Positions 25,127 to 34,867 of a stretch of DNA of 64,000 nt are shown here, one piece after another; position 1 is the first letter of the stretch, and every line of letters starts with the position of its first letter. This DNA comes from Streptomyces sp. TLI_053. GTDB lineage: Bacteria > Actinomycetota > Actinomycetes > Streptomycetales > Streptomycetaceae. The stretch is taken from assembly GCF_900105395.1 (NCBI RefSeq), contig NZ_LT629775.1, positions 496,001 to 560,000 of the forward strand, written 5' to 3'. Position numbers and translations under genes: made by a program. The notes beneath the pieces were generated by a model. That model worked only from the letters and a program-made list of their open reading frames with translations. It had not been told where the DNA came from and did not search any database.

Positions 25127-25825
25127 ATGCGAGCAAGCCCCGGCCCGGCCGGGCCGTCCCCGGTGGTGCCAGGTCGGGCCGATGAGCGCGGTGAGCACTG
25201 GTGGCCGGTCGCGTCGGCGGTGGTGAGTGCCGGGCTGTTGCACGTGGTGCTGCCCGTGTCGTACCGGGTGGACCCGGTGTGGGTGGTTCCGGTGGTGCTG
25301 TTCGCCCTGCTGGTAGTGCTGGTCGTCGGCGACCCGGGGCGGATCGACCGCCGCAAGACCTGGCTGCGGGTGGTCACCGAGACCGTGATCGCCTTCATCA
25401 CCGCCTCGAACCTGTACGCCGGGATCCACCTGGTGTCGGACATCCTCACCAACAACAAGCTGTTCGCCGACAACGCCACCGGTCTGCTGGCGACCGGTGG
25501 AGTGACCTGGGCGACGAACGTGATCGCCTTCGCGCTCTGGTACTGGGACCTGGATCGCGGCGGCGCCGCCGCCCGAGCCCACCGGCCGGCCACGGAGCCG
25601 GCGTTCGTCTTCCCCGAGATGCAGCACACCGAGTACGCACCGGCGGACTGGATGCCGCGCTTCGCCGACTACTTGTCGCTGTCCTTCTGGACGGCGACCG
25701 CGTTCAGCCCGACCGACGTCTCCGCGATCAAGCGGTGGGCCAAACTGCTCATGATGATCGAGGCCGCCACCTCCCTGATCGTGGCGACACTGGTGGTCGC
25801 CCGGGCGATCAACATCCTGCAGTGA
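25127..25825 (+). CDS. Multi-pass membrane protein, DUF1345-like
   Basis: 232 residues, about six hydrophobic helices. The C-terminal half (LSLSFWTATAFSPTDVSAIKRW, then a last membrane helix) looks like DUF1345/two-pore-domain ion-channel-like proteins, but I cannot name a transported ion. Converges on the gene at 25886 with a 60-bp gap. Confidence 0.7.
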   Translation: MRASPGPAGPSPVVPGRADERGEHWWPVASAVVSAGLLHVVLPVSYRVDPVWVVPVVLFALLVVLVVGDPGRIDRRKTWLRVVTETVIAFITASNLYAGIHLVSDILTNNKLFADNATGLLATGGVTWATNVIAFALWYWDLDRGGAAARAHRPATEPAFVFPEMQHTEYAPADWMPRFADYLSLSFWTATAFSPTDVSAIKRWAKLLMMIEAATSLIVATLVVARAINILQ

Positions 25826-25885
25826 GGTGGGCGAGGCCGGTGCGGCGAGTGAGGCTGCGGCCCCGGCCGGTCGGCCCGGCCCGGC

Positions 25886-26773
25886 TCACCGGGGAGGAGT
25901 CCGCGCGTCGCCTGTGGGGCGCTCCTGGCGGCGGGCCCAGGCCCGTAGCAACGCCGCGGCCGCCTCCGGTGCCAGCGGGCCGCGTTCGAGGTGCAGTTCC
26001 TGCAGATGGCGGGTGGCCGCGCCGATCAGCGGGCCCGGGGGCAGGCCCAGCAGGTCCATGATCGCCCTGCCGTCCAGGGCCGCCGGAACGTCCGGGAGCC
26101 GTCGGCGTCGCTCGAACTCGGCGGCGGCACGCGCGGCTCTCTCACGTTCCGCCAGCTGCTCGTGGTGCCACTCGTCGTAGCTCGCCGCCCAGCGGGCCGT
26201 CCGGCCCGCCGCCCGCCAGCCGTCCGTGTCCTGTTCCCCGCCGAGCCCCACCGCCAGGAACAGGTCCTGGTGGTCGATGGCCTCGGCGGCCCCCGCGACC
26301 ACACCGAGCAGGGCGAGCGCGGCGTTGATCGGCCACTGCTCGCGCGAACCGGTGAACTGCGCCGCGTGGACCGGCCCCCACATCGCCGTGCCGGGTCCCC
26401 GCACGACGGCGGTCTGGTGTCCGGCTCCGCCGTGGAAGTCGGCCTCCACATGGGCGATCGGCGCGTGCGCGGCCCAGTCGCTCAAGGTCCGCCCCAGCGT
26501 CCCGTCCAGGATCTGCTCGGAGGCCGGGGACATCGTCCTGACGGGTCGACACCCGGGCCCGGTGCTGTCGGCGCCGGTGGGTGCGCCGTCATGAAGGGTG
26601 GACGGGCCGTCATGGCCGGTGGCTGCGCCGGTCAGCTCCGCGAGGAGTTCCTCAGTGACGGGCACCAGCCCCATGGACTGCCGGAGCGGGGCGACCACCG
26701 CTTCCCGGATCCCGGCGGTACGGCGCCTGAGCAGGTCGAAGGGTCCGATGACGGCGTTGAGCTCGTACGGCAT
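25886..26773 (-). CDS. Hypothetical protein with CCA-adding-enzyme-like C-terminal helices
   Basis: 295 residues, soluble. The C-terminal segment (LDGRAIMDLLGLPPGPLIG, LERGPLAPEAAAALLRAW) closely follows the helical signature at the end of tRNA nucleotidyltransferase/poly(A) polymerase family proteins, but the N-terminal ~200 residues show no nucleotidyltransferase GS/DxD active site. The N-terminus instead begins MPYELNAVIGPFDLLR and is unlike anything I recognise. Possibly an unrelated protein with a borrowed tail. Lies 72 bp downstream of rho on the same strand. Confidence 0.65.
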   Translation of the reverse strand: MPYELNAVIGPFDLLRRRTAGIREAVVAPLRQSMGLVPVTEELLAELTGAATGHDGPSTLHDGAPTGADSTGPGCRPVRTMSPASEQILDGTLGRTLSDWAAHAPIAHVEADFHGGAGHQTAVVRGPGTAMWGPVHAAQFTGSREQWPINAALALLGVVAGAAEAIDHQDLFLAVGLGGEQDTDGWRAAGRTARWAASYDEWHHEQLAERERAARAAAEFERRRRLPDVPAALDGRAIMDLLGLPPGPLIGAATRHLQELHLERGPLAPEAAAALLRAWARRQERPTGDARTPPR

Positions 26774-26845
26774 TCCGGCAGGGTACCCGTGCGGCCGCGG
26801 CGCGGCGGGACAGGGTGACGCGGTGCCGGAGTCCGCTGCTCCGGG

Positions 26846-28327
26846 TCAGGCCGCGCCGGACGGGGAACTGGTCACCACCTGGCGCAGGAGGTCGGCGTTG
26901 GTGCGGGTGCGCTTCACCCGGTCCAGGAGGAGTTCGGTCGCCTGCTGGGTGTCGAGGCCGCCCAGGGCCCGGCGCAGCGCCCAGGTCGCGGGGGTGCGGA
27001 CCGGGCCGAGGAGGAGCTCCTCGCGGCGGGTGCCGGAGGCCTTGACGTCGACGGCCGGGAAGACGCGCCGGTCGGCGAGGCGGCGGTCGAGGCGGAGCTC
27101 CATGTTGCCGGTGCTCTTGAACTCCTCGAAGATCAGGTCGTCCATCCGGGAGCCGGTGTCGACGAGGGCGGTGGCCAGGATGGTCAGCGAACCACCGTTC
27201 TCGATGCTGCGCGCCGCACCGAAGAGCCGCTTCGGGTGCTGCAGCACGCTCGCGTCGAGGCCGCCGCTGAGGGTCCGTCCGTGGGCGGGGGCGGTGGTGT
27301 TGTGGGCGCGGGCGAGGCGGGTGAGGGAGTCGAGCAGGACGACCACGTCGTGGCCGAGTTCGACGAGGCGCTTGGCCCGCTCGACGGCGAGTTCGGCCAG
27401 CGCGATGTGCTCGCGGGCGGGCCGGTCGAAGGTCGAGGCGATGACCTCGCCCTTGACCGAGCGGCGCATGTCGGTGACCTCCTCCGGGCGCTCGTCGACC
27501 AGGACGACCATCAGGTGCGCCTCGGGGTGGTTGCGGGCGATCGCCTCCGCGATGGACTGCAGGACGAGGGTCTTGCCCGCCTTCGGCGGCGCGACGATCA
27601 GGCCGCGCTGGCCCTTCCCGATCGGCGCCACCAGGTCGATGACACGGCCCGTCAGCTGCCTCGGGTCGCTCTCGGTCTCCAGGCGCAGCTGCCGGTGCGG
27701 GTACAGCGGGGTCAGTTCGTGGAACGCCGGGCGGGGCCGGGACTCCTCGGCGGGGCTGCCGTTGACCGTGTCGACCCGGGCCATCTGCGGCCGGGCACCG
27801 CCCGCACGAGGGCGGGTCGTGCCGCTCGCGCGGGGGCGGGTCGCGCCGGTCAGGACGTCGCCGGTCCGCAGGCCGAGCGCGCGGACCTGGCCGGCGGGCA
27901 GGTGCACGTCGGTGGGCCCGGGCAGGTAGCCGGAGGTGCGCAGTACGGCGTTGCCCTCGCGGATGTCCAGCACTCCGGCGACGGGGAGGAGGTCGCTCTC
28001 GGGGGCGGTGTCCGCCCGCGCCGGTCCGTCGGAGCGGGCGCGGGCCCGCTGGGCGGGGCGAACGCCGCCTTCGGCGGGCGCAGCAGCCGGCCGGGGTGCT
28101 TCGGCCGGCGCCGGCGGGCGGACGGTGGAGCGCGTGGCGGTGATCGCCTCGACGAGTTCGCCCTTGCGCAGGCGGGCGGCGCCCTGGATGCCCAGGGAGG
28201 AGGCGAGTTGGTGCAGGTCGGCCTTCAGCAGGGCGTTCAGCTGCGTGGTGGCGGCGGCGGTCGGCTCCGTGATGGCCGGCTCCGTGGTGGCCGGTCGGGT
28301 GGTGGTCGGTTCGATGGTGGTGGTCAC
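26846..28327 (-). CDS. rho: Transcription termination factor Rho (short form)
   Basis: 493 residues from GTG 28327. Domains in order: Thr/Pro-rich N-tail, Rho_N helices (LNALLKADLHQLASSLG), a short charged linker, the RNA-binding OB fold (VAGVLDIREGNAVLRTSGYL), then the RecA-like motor with P-loop PPKAGKT, VDERPEEVT, LLDSLTRLARAHN and the R-finger region. Residues contacted by bicyclomycin in E. coli Rho (PPKAGK, DER, DS-TR) are conserved. Streptomycete Rho usually carries a far longer RG-rich insert between Rho_N and the OB fold; here it is about 60 residues, so this may be a second Rho. It is not next to thr genes, unlike the usual streptomycete rho locus. Confidence 0.93.
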   Translation of the reverse strand: MTTTIEPTTTRPATTEPAITEPTAAATTQLNALLKADLHQLASSLGIQGAARLRKGELVEAITATRSTVRPPAPAEAPRPAAAPAEGGVRPAQRARARSDGPARADTAPESDLLPVAGVLDIREGNAVLRTSGYLPGPTDVHLPAGQVRALGLRTGDVLTGATRPRASGTTRPRAGGARPQMARVDTVNGSPAEESRPRPAFHELTPLYPHRQLRLETESDPRQLTGRVIDLVAPIGKGQRGLIVAPPKAGKTLVLQSIAEAIARNHPEAHLMVVLVDERPEEVTDMRRSVKGEVIASTFDRPAREHIALAELAVERAKRLVELGHDVVVLLDSLTRLARAHNTTAPAHGRTLSGGLDASVLQHPKRLFGAARSIENGGSLTILATALVDTGSRMDDLIFEEFKSTGNMELRLDRRLADRRVFPAVDVKASGTRREELLLGPVRTPATWALRRALGGLDTQQATELLLDRVKRTRTNADLLRQVVTSSPSGAA

Positions 28328-29196
28328 GAGCAGGTACTCCTGTGGTGTGTGAAAGGTGTGGTGGCGCGGCGGCCGTGAGTGGCCGGGCGGGCGCGCGGAA
28401 CGGGATCGCGGTTCGGCCGTGAATGGCCGCGAGCGGCCGGGATGCGCGCGACGGCGGGCGAGGCGCCCTCGGCACGGCCGTGAAGGGTCGCGCGGTGGGC
28501 GTCGGCCGCCGCCTGTCGCGGGTCGGCCGGGCAGTGCCGGGGGCGAGCGCTCTCGGCTCCTGCGGATGTCCCGGGAACGGAGCCTCGAAGGTCTTCGGTC
28601 CACCGGTGTCAGAGCCTGCCCCGACGAGGGACTCGGCTGGTAACGGCGCCTGGTTCCCGCACCCGGAGGGGTGGGCTTCCAGCAACGCCTGTATGAAGGG
28701 TAGCACCATGGGGACGCGGCGCCTCGGAATTCGGAATATCGACCGGGCCCGGGGGGCGCCGGGCGCGGCGGTCACCCGCGGCGGACGGCAGGCCTGGGAC
28801 CGGCCCGGTCCGCACAGCCCGCCCGGACAGCCCGTGCGGCAGTACACCGTCGAAGCCGAGTCCGCGAGCGGCCGCTCCACGGTTCGGTTGGATGTCTCTC
28901 CGCCCCGCTGACGGACTGTCAAGGACCATGGGCATGACTGTCATCGTTCACAGCGGAGACTGTTCCGATGAGCCCTCCGGACGACCGGCGCCGCGCCGGG
29001 CGCGGGAGCCGACACCCGGTAGCCGTGGGCGGCGCACTCCCGTGCGGCGGGTGTGCCCCGGCAGCAGGAGCGGCACGGCCCACCAGGTCCGGCGCAGGCG
29101 CGGCACGGCCGTGGACGGGGCACGCCGGTGAGGTCACATTGTGACGGCGGGACCTCACGCCTACCGGGTGACCGCTTCGAGATTCCGGAGGTCATC
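28328..29196. promoter_or_regulatory. Long rho leader and upstream region
   Basis: No protein gene is supported in these 869 bp. On the minus strand a TTGACA (28922 to 28917) could start a transcript with a leader of over 500 nt into rho. Within it, an ATG at 28709 opens a frame that runs out of frame across rho without stop, but it contains the rare codons CTA and TTA, so I treat the segment 28560-28710 as possible structured leader RNA rather than a gene. Rho genes in several bacteria are controlled by Rho itself through long leaders. Confidence 0.4.
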
Positions 29197-29580
29197 ATGC
29201 CGCGCACCCGCAAGGACGAGGCTCCGCTGCTCGTCGACGCACCGGTGGTCCAGGGCCGGTACGTCGAACTGGACGACTGGACGGTCTCCTTCGAGACCTT
29301 CCCCGCCGACGCCGACGCCGCCGAGGCATTCCGCGGACTGCCCGACGGCCGGTGCCAGTGCCCGCACTGGGGCCTGGTGCTGTCGGGCCGGCTGGTCATG
29401 CGCTACCCCGACCGCGTCGAGACCTACCGGCCGGGCGACGCGTACTACGCCCCGCCCGGCCATGTACCCGTGGTCGCGGCGGGAACGGAGACGGTGGAGT
29501 TCAGTCCCACCGCCGCGCTGCGGCGCACGGCGGACGTGGTGGCGGCGAACCTGGCCGCGGCCGAGGGAGGCGCGCGATGA
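29197..29580 (+). CDS. Cupin-domain protein
   Basis: 127 residues from ATG 29197 behind GGAGG. Small single-domain cupin: CPHWGLVLSGRLVMRYPD and YRPGDAYYAPPGHVPVVAAG form the two cupin motifs; the first lacks the usual HxH pair (only one His), so metal binding is uncertain. Role unknown. Its stop overlaps the start of the SnoaL-like gene (ATGA), so the two are translated together. Confidence 0.82.
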   Translation: MPRTRKDEAPLLVDAPVVQGRYVELDDWTVSFETFPADADAAEAFRGLPDGRCQCPHWGLVLSGRLVMRYPDRVETYRPGDAYYAPPGHVPVVAAGTETVEFSPTAALRRTADVVAANLAAAEGGAR

Positions 29581-30005
29581 GCACGGCACCGGTCACCACC
29601 GGTACGGCCGCCCGGGCCCGCGACCTGGCCGATGACTTCGTCGCCTTCCTGGAGACCGGCGTCCCGCCCGCCGGTCTGTTCGCGTCCGACGTCTTCTGCG
29701 ACTTCACGATGCCGCGCTGGCGGCTGCAGGCCCGGGGCGTGGACGGTGTGCTCGCGCTGCGGCGTGCCGGGCACCCCGGCCCCGGCCGGGTCCCGCGGTC
29801 GCGGTTCGACGCCACCACCACGGGCTTCGTCCTGGAGGTCGAGGAACGGTGGGAACAGGACGGGCAGCCCTGGTACTGCCGGGAGCTGTTCCGCGCCGAC
29901 GTGCGGAACGGATCGGTCCGCGAGCTGTCGGTCTACTGCACCGGGGACTGGGACCGGGACCGGGTGGCCGAGCACGCCCGCAGCGTGCGGCTGCTGCGCG
30001 TCTGA
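29577..30005 (+). CDS. SnoaL/NTF2-like protein
   Basis: 142 residues. N-terminal helix ARDLADDFVAFLETG followed by FASDVFCDFTMPRW and a curved sheet (FVLEVEERWEQDGQPWYCRELFRADV) fits the cone-shaped NTF2/SnoaL fold used by ligand-binding proteins and polyketide cyclases. Translationally coupled to the cupin gene; the pair may act on the same small molecule. Confidence 0.75.
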   Translation: MSTAPVTTGTAARARDLADDFVAFLETGVPPAGLFASDVFCDFTMPRWRLQARGVDGVLALRRAGHPGPGRVPRSRFDATTTGFVLEVEERWEQDGQPWYCRELFRADVRNGSVRELSVYCTGDWDRDRVAEHARSVRLLRV

Positions 30006-30066
30006 GCACCTGAGCTCCTGGGCACCGTCGACGGCGTCGTCGGCGCTACCGCCGTACGATCGGCGT

Positions 30067-31917
30067 ATGGAGGCCGAGCCGGTGCCGGCGGCGGCCGCCC
30101 GGAGCGGTCTGTCGGCGGCCTACGAACGGGCGCGGGAGACGGGCGACGCCGAGCTCATGGCCGCGGCCGCCCTCGATCTGCCGTCCGGCCTGCGCTTCGG
30201 CGTCCATCCGGGGCGGGTCCCGGCGCTGATCCACGAGGCGTACACGGCCGCCGTCACCCCGGTGGACCGCTGCCGGCTGGCCGCCGCCCTGGCCCGGGCC
30301 TGGGTGTACGGCGGGGACGCGCACCGGGCGACGGCCTTCGCCCAGGAGGCGGTGGCCCTGGCGGACGGCCTGGACGCTCCGGAAGTCCTCGCCGAGGCGC
30401 TGGACGCCGCGCTTGTGGCGCACTGGGGGCCCGACGACTTCGCCGAGCGCCTCGCGCTCTCCGCGCGGCTGGCCGACACCACGGCCCACCTCACGGACCC
30501 CGAGAAACGGCTGACCGGTCACCTGTGGCAGCTGACCACGGCCTGGGAGTGCCTGGACCTCGTCGCCGTGCAGCGCCAGCTGCGTGCGCTCGACACGCTC
30601 GCTGAGGAGTCCGGGCGGCCGCGCCACGCCTTCTTCGCCGCGTCGCGCCGCACCGCGCTCGCCCTCGTCGCAGGCGCGGCCGAACAGGCCGACCGGCTCC
30701 TCGCCCGGACCCGCGAGCTCGGGACCAGGGCCGCCGAACCCGACCTGGAGGCGGTCGTCCACGACCTCTCCGCCGCCCGTGCCCGCCGCGCGGGCGACAC
30801 CGGTGCGCTGCGCCGGGAGGCCGCGGCCTTCGAGGAGTTCGGGGCCGCCGAGGGGGTTCCGTCCGTGTCCGCCGAGGCCTCCGTGCTGTGGCTGGCCGCC
30901 GGTGAGGCGGGACGGGCGCGGCAGCTGCTCGACCGGCTCGCGGGTACCGGCTTCGAGACCGTGACGCGCGACGTCGACTTCCTGCTCGTCGTCGCCTGCC
31001 TCACCGAGGTCGCGTCCGCGCTGCGCCGCGAGGACCTCGCCGCCGCCGGCGCCCGGCTGCTGGCCCCCTTCGCCGGCCGGGCGGTGCTCAACGGCGGCGC
31101 GGTCACCTTCCACGGCGTGGTCGACGACTACCTCCACCTCGCGGGAACGGCCCTCGGGCTCCCCGGCGCGGCCGACTCGCGCCGCGCCGCCGCGGCCGCC
31201 TACCGGCGGATCGGCGCCACCTGGTGGCTGGAGCGGCTCGCCGTCCCCGCTCCGGCACCGGTGCCCCGGGCCCGCACCGTCCACCTGCACCCCGACGGCG
31301 AGTCCGGCTGGCTCGTCGGCGCCGAGGGTTCCGCGTTCGTACTCCCCCACCTCAGGGGCCTGGACCACCTGCGGGTGCTGCTCGGGCGGCCCGGCGCCGA
31401 CGTCAGCGCGCTCGACCTGTCCGCGGCGGCCCCGGGCCGGGCCCGCACCGGCACGGTCACCGGCACCGGCACCGCCGCGGACACCGGCGCCGTCATCGAC
31501 TCCGGCACCGTCATCGACTCCGAGACGGCCGAGATCGCCGACCGGCGGGCCCTAGCCGCCTACCGGACCCGTCTGCGCGACATCGACGCCGAACTGGACG
31601 ACGCCCTCTCCTGGGCCGACCGGGGTCGGACCGAGCGGCTGCGGCTGGAACGCGAAGCACTGCTGCACGAACTCCGTGCCGCCGTCGGTCTCGGTGGACG
31701 GGCGCGCCGGTTCAGCTCCACGAACGAGCGCGCCAGGGTCGCCGTGCGCAAGGCCGTCGTGTCCGCGCTCGACCGCATCGCCGCACGGGACGGCCCGCTC
31801 GCCGGACTGCTGCGCGACACGGTGCACACCGGCGCCTCCTGCCGCTACGACCCGGACCCCACCCGACCGGTGACCTGGCTGCTCGACCCGCCGGGCGCGC
31901 CGGACACCGGGCGGTGA
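30067..31917 (+). CDS. Regulator-derived helical protein lacking ATPase and HTH
   Basis: 616 residues. It looks like the C-terminal part of large actinobacterial ATPase regulators: TPR-like helices, then a domain with [18 protein letters not shown] and DVSALDL, a helical [14 protein letters not shown] segment, and [22 protein letters not shown] ending near [13 protein letters not shown]. In those regulators an AAA domain precedes and often a LuxR or cyclase domain accompanies; here none is visible. A Thr/Gly/Asp-rich repeat interrupts at about residues 460-490. Could be an interaction protein or a remnant that lost its effector part. Lies 53 bp before thyA. Confidence 0.7.
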   Translation: MEAEPVPAAAARSGLSAAYERARETGDAELMAAAALDLPSGLRFGVHPGRVPALIHEAYTAAVTPVDRCRLAAALARAWVYGGDAHRATAFAQEAVALADGLDAPEVLAEALDAALVAHWGPDDFAERLALSARLADTTAHLTDPEKRLTGHLWQLTTAWECLDLVAVQRQLRALDTLAEESGRPRHAFFAASRRTALALVAGAAEQADRLLARTRELGTRAAEPDLEAVVHDLSAARARRAGDTGALRREAAAFEEFGAAEGVPSVSAEASVLWLAAGEAGRARQLLDRLAGTGFETVTRDVDFLLVVACLTEVASALRREDLAAAGARLLAPFAGRAVLNGGAVTFHGVVDDYLHLAGTALGLPGAADSRRAAAAAYRRIGATWWLERLAVPAPAPVPRARTVHLHPDGESGWLVGAEGSAFVLPHLRGLDHLRVLLGRPGADVSALDLSAAAPGRARTGTVTGTGTAADTGAVIDSGTVIDSETAEIADRRALAAYRTRLRDIDAELDDALSWADRGRTERLRLEREALLHELRAAVGLGGRARRFSSTNERARVAVRKAVVSALDRIAARDGPLAGLLRDTVHTGASCRYDPDPTRPVTWLLDPPGAPDTGR

Positions 31918-31970
31918 GGGACCGGGGCGGCGGACCGTGGGCACCGGACGGACACGTACACTTTCTCCTC

Positions 31971-32768
31971 GTGGCGGACACCCAGTACGAAGACCTGTTG
32001 AGGCACACGCTCACCGCCGGGACGGCCAAGGCCGACCGGACGGGCACCGGTACCCGGAGCGTGTTCGGACACCAGTTGCGCTACGACCTCTCGCAGGGGT
32101 TCCCGCTGGTCACCACCAAGAGGGTGCACCTGAAGTCCGTGGTGTTCGAGCTGCTGTGGTTCCTGCGCGGCGAGTCCAACGTGAAGTGGCTGCGTGAGAA
32201 CGGTGTCACCATCTGGGACGAGTGGGCCGACCAGCAGGGCGACCTCGGCCCCGTCTACGGCGTCCAGTGGCGCAGCTGGCCGACCCCCGACGGCCGGCAC
32301 ATCGACCAGATCAGCCAGGTCCTGGACACGCTGCGCAACGACCCGGACTCGCGCCGGATGATCGTCTCGGCCTGGAACGTCGGGGAGCTGGAGGCGATGG
32401 CGCTCGCCCCGTGCCACGCCCTGTTCCAGTTCTACGTGGCCGACGGCCGGCTCTCCTGCCAGCTCTACCAGCGCAGCGCCGACCTGTTCCTCGGGGTCCC
32501 GTTCAACATCGCCAGTTACGCCCTGCTCACCCACATGGTCGCGCAGCAGGTGGGCCTGGAGCCCGGGGACTTCGTCTGGACCGGCGGTGACTGCCACATC
32601 TACGACAACCACGTGGAGCAGGTGACCGAGCAGCTCTCTCGGACGCCGTTCGACTTCCCCGAGCTGCGGCTGCGGAAGGCCGATTCGCTCTTCGAGTACA
32701 CGTTCGACGACGTGCAGATGGTGGACTACAAGCACCACCCCGCCATCAAGGCGCCGGTCGCGGTATGA
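31971..32768 (+). CDS. thyA: Thymidylate synthase ThyA
   Basis: 265 residues, full family length. Converts dUMP to dTMP with methylene-tetrahydrofolate. Signatures: [12 protein letters not shown], the WDEWAD segment, [15 protein letters not shown] with the catalytic Cys, [19 protein letters not shown] and [12 protein letters not shown] start at 31971. Its stop overlaps the folA start by 4 bp (ATGA), coupling dTMP production to the reductase that regenerates tetrahydrofolate. Many streptomycetes depend on ThyX, so ThyA may be an additional copy. Confidence 0.97.
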   Translation: MADTQYEDLLRHTLTAGTAKADRTGTGTRSVFGHQLRYDLSQGFPLVTTKRVHLKSVVFELLWFLRGESNVKWLRENGVTIWDEWADQQGDLGPVYGVQWRSWPTPDGRHIDQISQVLDTLRNDPDSRRMIVSAWNVGELEAMALAPCHALFQFYVADGRLSCQLYQRSADLFLGVPFNIASYALLTHMVAQQVGLEPGDFVWTGGDCHIYDNHVEQVTEQLSRTPFDFPELRLRKADSLFEYTFDDVQMVDYKHHPAIKAPVAV

Positions 32769-33286
32769 GGATCGGACTGATCTGGGCCCAGACGCCGGAG
32801 GGGGTGATCGGCGCGGACAACACCATGCCGTGGCACCTGCCCGAGGACCTCGCCCACTTCAAGGCGACCACCTTCGGGCGCCCCGTGGTGATGGGCCGCC
32901 GCACCTGGGAGTCGCTCCCGCCGCGCTTCCGCCCGCTGCCCGGGCGGCGCAACATCGTGGTGACCCGCAACGCGCAGTGGTCCGCGGACGGCGCCGACCG
33001 CGCCGGGTCCCTCGACGAGGCGCTGCGCCTCGCGGCCGGGGAACCCGGGCGGGGCAACGGTGCCGAGACCTGGGTGATCGGCGGCGGGCAGCTGTACCGC
33101 CAGGCCGTGGACCGGGCCGTGACCCTGTCGGTCACCGAGATCGACCTCGCGGTGCCGGGCGACACCTACGCCCCCGCCGTCGGCCCCGACTGGACCGTCA
33201 CCGAGGACGGCGGACCGCAGCTCTCGACGTCGGGCCTGCGCTACCGGATCCGGACCTACGCGCGCGGCGACGGCGGCCGGGCCTGA
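32765..33286 (+). CDS. folA: Dihydrofolate reductase
   Basis: 173 residues. Reduces dihydrofolate to tetrahydrofolate with NADPH. Signatures: [19 protein letters not shown] with the catalytic acid in the DLAHFK helix, [21 protein letters not shown] and [12 protein letters not shown]. Overlaps thyA by 4 bp. Converges on the nucleotidyltransferase gene, with a hairpin between. Confidence 0.96.
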   Translation: MRIGLIWAQTPEGVIGADNTMPWHLPEDLAHFKATTFGRPVVMGRRTWESLPPRFRPLPGRRNIVVTRNAQWSADGADRAGSLDEALRLAAGEPGRGNGAETWVIGGGQLYRQAVDRAVTLSVTEIDLAVPGDTYAPAVGPDWTVTEDGGPQLSTSGLRYRIRTYARGDGGRA

Positions 33287-33308
33287 TCCTCGACCCGCCG
33301 CCGGTGGT

Positions 33309-33330
33309 CCGGCGGCCGTCGCGCCGCCGG
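33309..33330. terminator. Hairpin between convergent genes
   Basis: CCGGCGGC (33309-33316) pairs with GCCGCCGG (33323-33330) over a 6-nt loop, between the ends of folA and the nucleotidyltransferase gene. Confidence 0.5.
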
Positions 33331-33376
33331 GCTCCGGTCGTTCCGGTCGACCCGGATGGGACCTCGGTCGTTCGAC

Positions 33377-34105
33377 TCAGCCCGGCCCGGCGAGTCCGCA
33401 TTCGACGTCGGCCAGGTCGTGCGGCGTGTTGATCGCTCGCCAAGGGCTGTCCACCGGGTAGCCCATCAACTGCTGCGCACGGACGAGCCGGGGCAGGGTG
33501 GTCTGCTCGTGGTCGCCCTCGTCGGGCAGCATGTCCACGATCTGCGGGTCGAAGACGAACACGCCTCCGTTGACCCGTAGCGGCGGCGGCACCTGCGAGA
33601 CCAGTGCGGTCACCCGCCCCCGGTCGTCGCAGTCGACGCTGCCCCTGGGCAGCCACGGCCGGGAGAGTGCGAGCGTGGCGAGCGCGCCGTGCCGCCGGTG
33701 GTGGGCGAACATCCCGGCGAGGGGGAACCGGGTCCAGATGTCCCCGTAGAGCGCCAGCCAGGGTTCGCCGGGCCGCTCGAGCGCGGCGGCGGCCAGCTTG
33801 AGTCCCCCGCCCCGGCCGAGGGGCCGGTCCTCGACCACCAGGTCCGTGCGCAGCGGCATCCGGTGGGAGGCGAGGTAGTCGTCGATCACTTGCGCCCGGT
33901 GGCCGGCGGAGACGACGACCTGTTCCACGCGCGATTCGGCGAGCCAGTCGAGCTGGTGGCGCAGGATCGGTGTGCCGCGTACCTCGACCATGGGCTTGGG
34001 CACGGTCAGTGTCAGCGGCCGCAGGCGACTGCCGAGGCCCCCGGCCAGGACCACCGCCTGGCGTACCGTGCCGGGCTCGGCGTCCTCGACCGATGCCGTG
34101 ACCAT
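33377..34105 (-). CDS. Sugar-nucleotidyltransferase
   Basis: 242 residues. The N-terminal LAGGLGSRLRPLTLTVPKPM is the NTP-binding signature of sugar-1-phosphate nucleotidyltransferases (RmlA/MurU/GlmU-N type). Later motifs RGGGLKLAAA and LYGDIWT carry the metal-binding Asp. It would join a nucleoside triphosphate to a sugar phosphate; the sugar is unknown. ATG at 34105 has GGAG 6 bp upstream; a GTG at 34117 is an alternative. Short compared with ~290-aa RmlA, closer to single-domain MurU-like enzymes. Confidence 0.88.
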   Translation of the reverse strand: MVTASVEDAEPGTVRQAVVLAGGLGSRLRPLTLTVPKPMVEVRGTPILRHQLDWLAESRVEQVVVSAGHRAQVIDDYLASHRMPLRTDLVVEDRPLGRGGGLKLAAAALERPGEPWLALYGDIWTRFPLAGMFAHHRRHGALATLALSRPWLPRGSVDCDDRGRVTALVSQVPPPLRVNGGVFVFDPQIVDMLPDEGDHEQTTLPRLVRAQQLMGYPVDSPWRAINTPHDLADVECGLAGPG

Positions 34106-34185
34106 GAGTCGCTCCACGATGACCCACCGTACGCGACCGATCCCCCTCGGGCCCCGGATCCACCCCCGTGGACGTTCCGCGCCGG

Positions 34186-34515
34186 TCAGGCCGGCCGGGT
34201 GCGGTGCAGGTAGACCTCGTCGGTGTAGCACCAGGCCCAGTCCGCGCCGGGCCGGAGCGAGCGGGCCAGGTGGTGGGCGGGGTGGGCGTGGGCGTGGCGG
34301 TAGGCGTGCTGCCCCGGGGAGCTGTCGCAGCAGCCGATGTGCCCGCAGCTGAGGCAGGCCAGCAGGTTCACCCAGGTGCGGCCGTCCCGTAGGCAGTCCT
34401 CGCAGCCGGGGGCCGCGTTCGCGGGGACCTCGTGCAGCCCCTCGACGTGGTCGCAAGTCGCCTGGACCGCCCGGCCGGGATCGGGCGCGACCCGCCATCC
34501 GTACCCATCGTTCAC
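34186..34515 (-). CDS. UBP-type zinc-finger protein
   Basis: 109 residues. A zf-UBP domain fills the protein: CDHVEGL, CEDCLRDG, LLACLSCGHIGCCDSSPGQHA and HYxxHxHP-type His residues provide the zinc ligands. In eukaryotes this finger binds ubiquitin C-termini; bacteria use it as a small zinc protein of unknown role. GTG start at 34515 is the likeliest; a longer in-frame extension upstream lacks a clear ribosome site. Confidence 0.85.
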   Translation of the reverse strand: MNDGYGWRVAPDPGRAVQATCDHVEGLHEVPANAAPGCEDCLRDGRTWVNLLACLSCGHIGCCDSSPGQHAYRHAHAHPAHHLARSLRPGADWAWCYTDEVYLHRTRPA

Positions 34516-34867
34516 AGCGCACACCCTACGAGCCCGGCCCCCGTGACGCAGGCCGGGCATCCGTGACGGGCATCCATGACCGTCGTCCATGACGGGCGGA
34601 CGGCGGCGGACACCGGGCTCGCGGTCCCCCGGGCCCTGCGGCGGGCCCGCGCCAGATGGCAGGCCGGCCGGGTGCCCGCGGCCCCGGCGGGTGCTCCTCA
34701 GGGTGGATCCCACCAGCGCAAGGCGGTGCCGGTCGGGCACCTCGGGGCTCTCGAAGTGGAACGGCACCCCGCACCGCCTCGATCGCGGTCGGCCGACGGG
34801 GAAGCCCCGCCACCTCGGTGGTCGGTGTCTCGAGGTCCGGAGGCGCGGCCGGGACCCGGGACAGACG
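34516..34867. other. Spacer without supported gene
   Basis: About 350 bp. Short direct repeats of CCGTGACGGGCATCC/CCATGAC type lie at 34550-34605. Open frames in all six directions have poor codon usage; I see no RNA gene. Confidence 0.4.

Noticed and set aside
28560..28709. Leader ORF upstream of rho starting MVLPFIQALLEAHP
   Set aside because: Contains CTA and TTA codons, has no stop before running through rho out of frame; more likely structured leader RNA. A cobalamin or c-di-AMP riboswitch was considered, but the conserved boxes are not there.
34516..34867. Several short frames between the UBP zinc-finger gene and the next small gene
   Set aside because: Poor codon bias and no ribosome sites on either strand.
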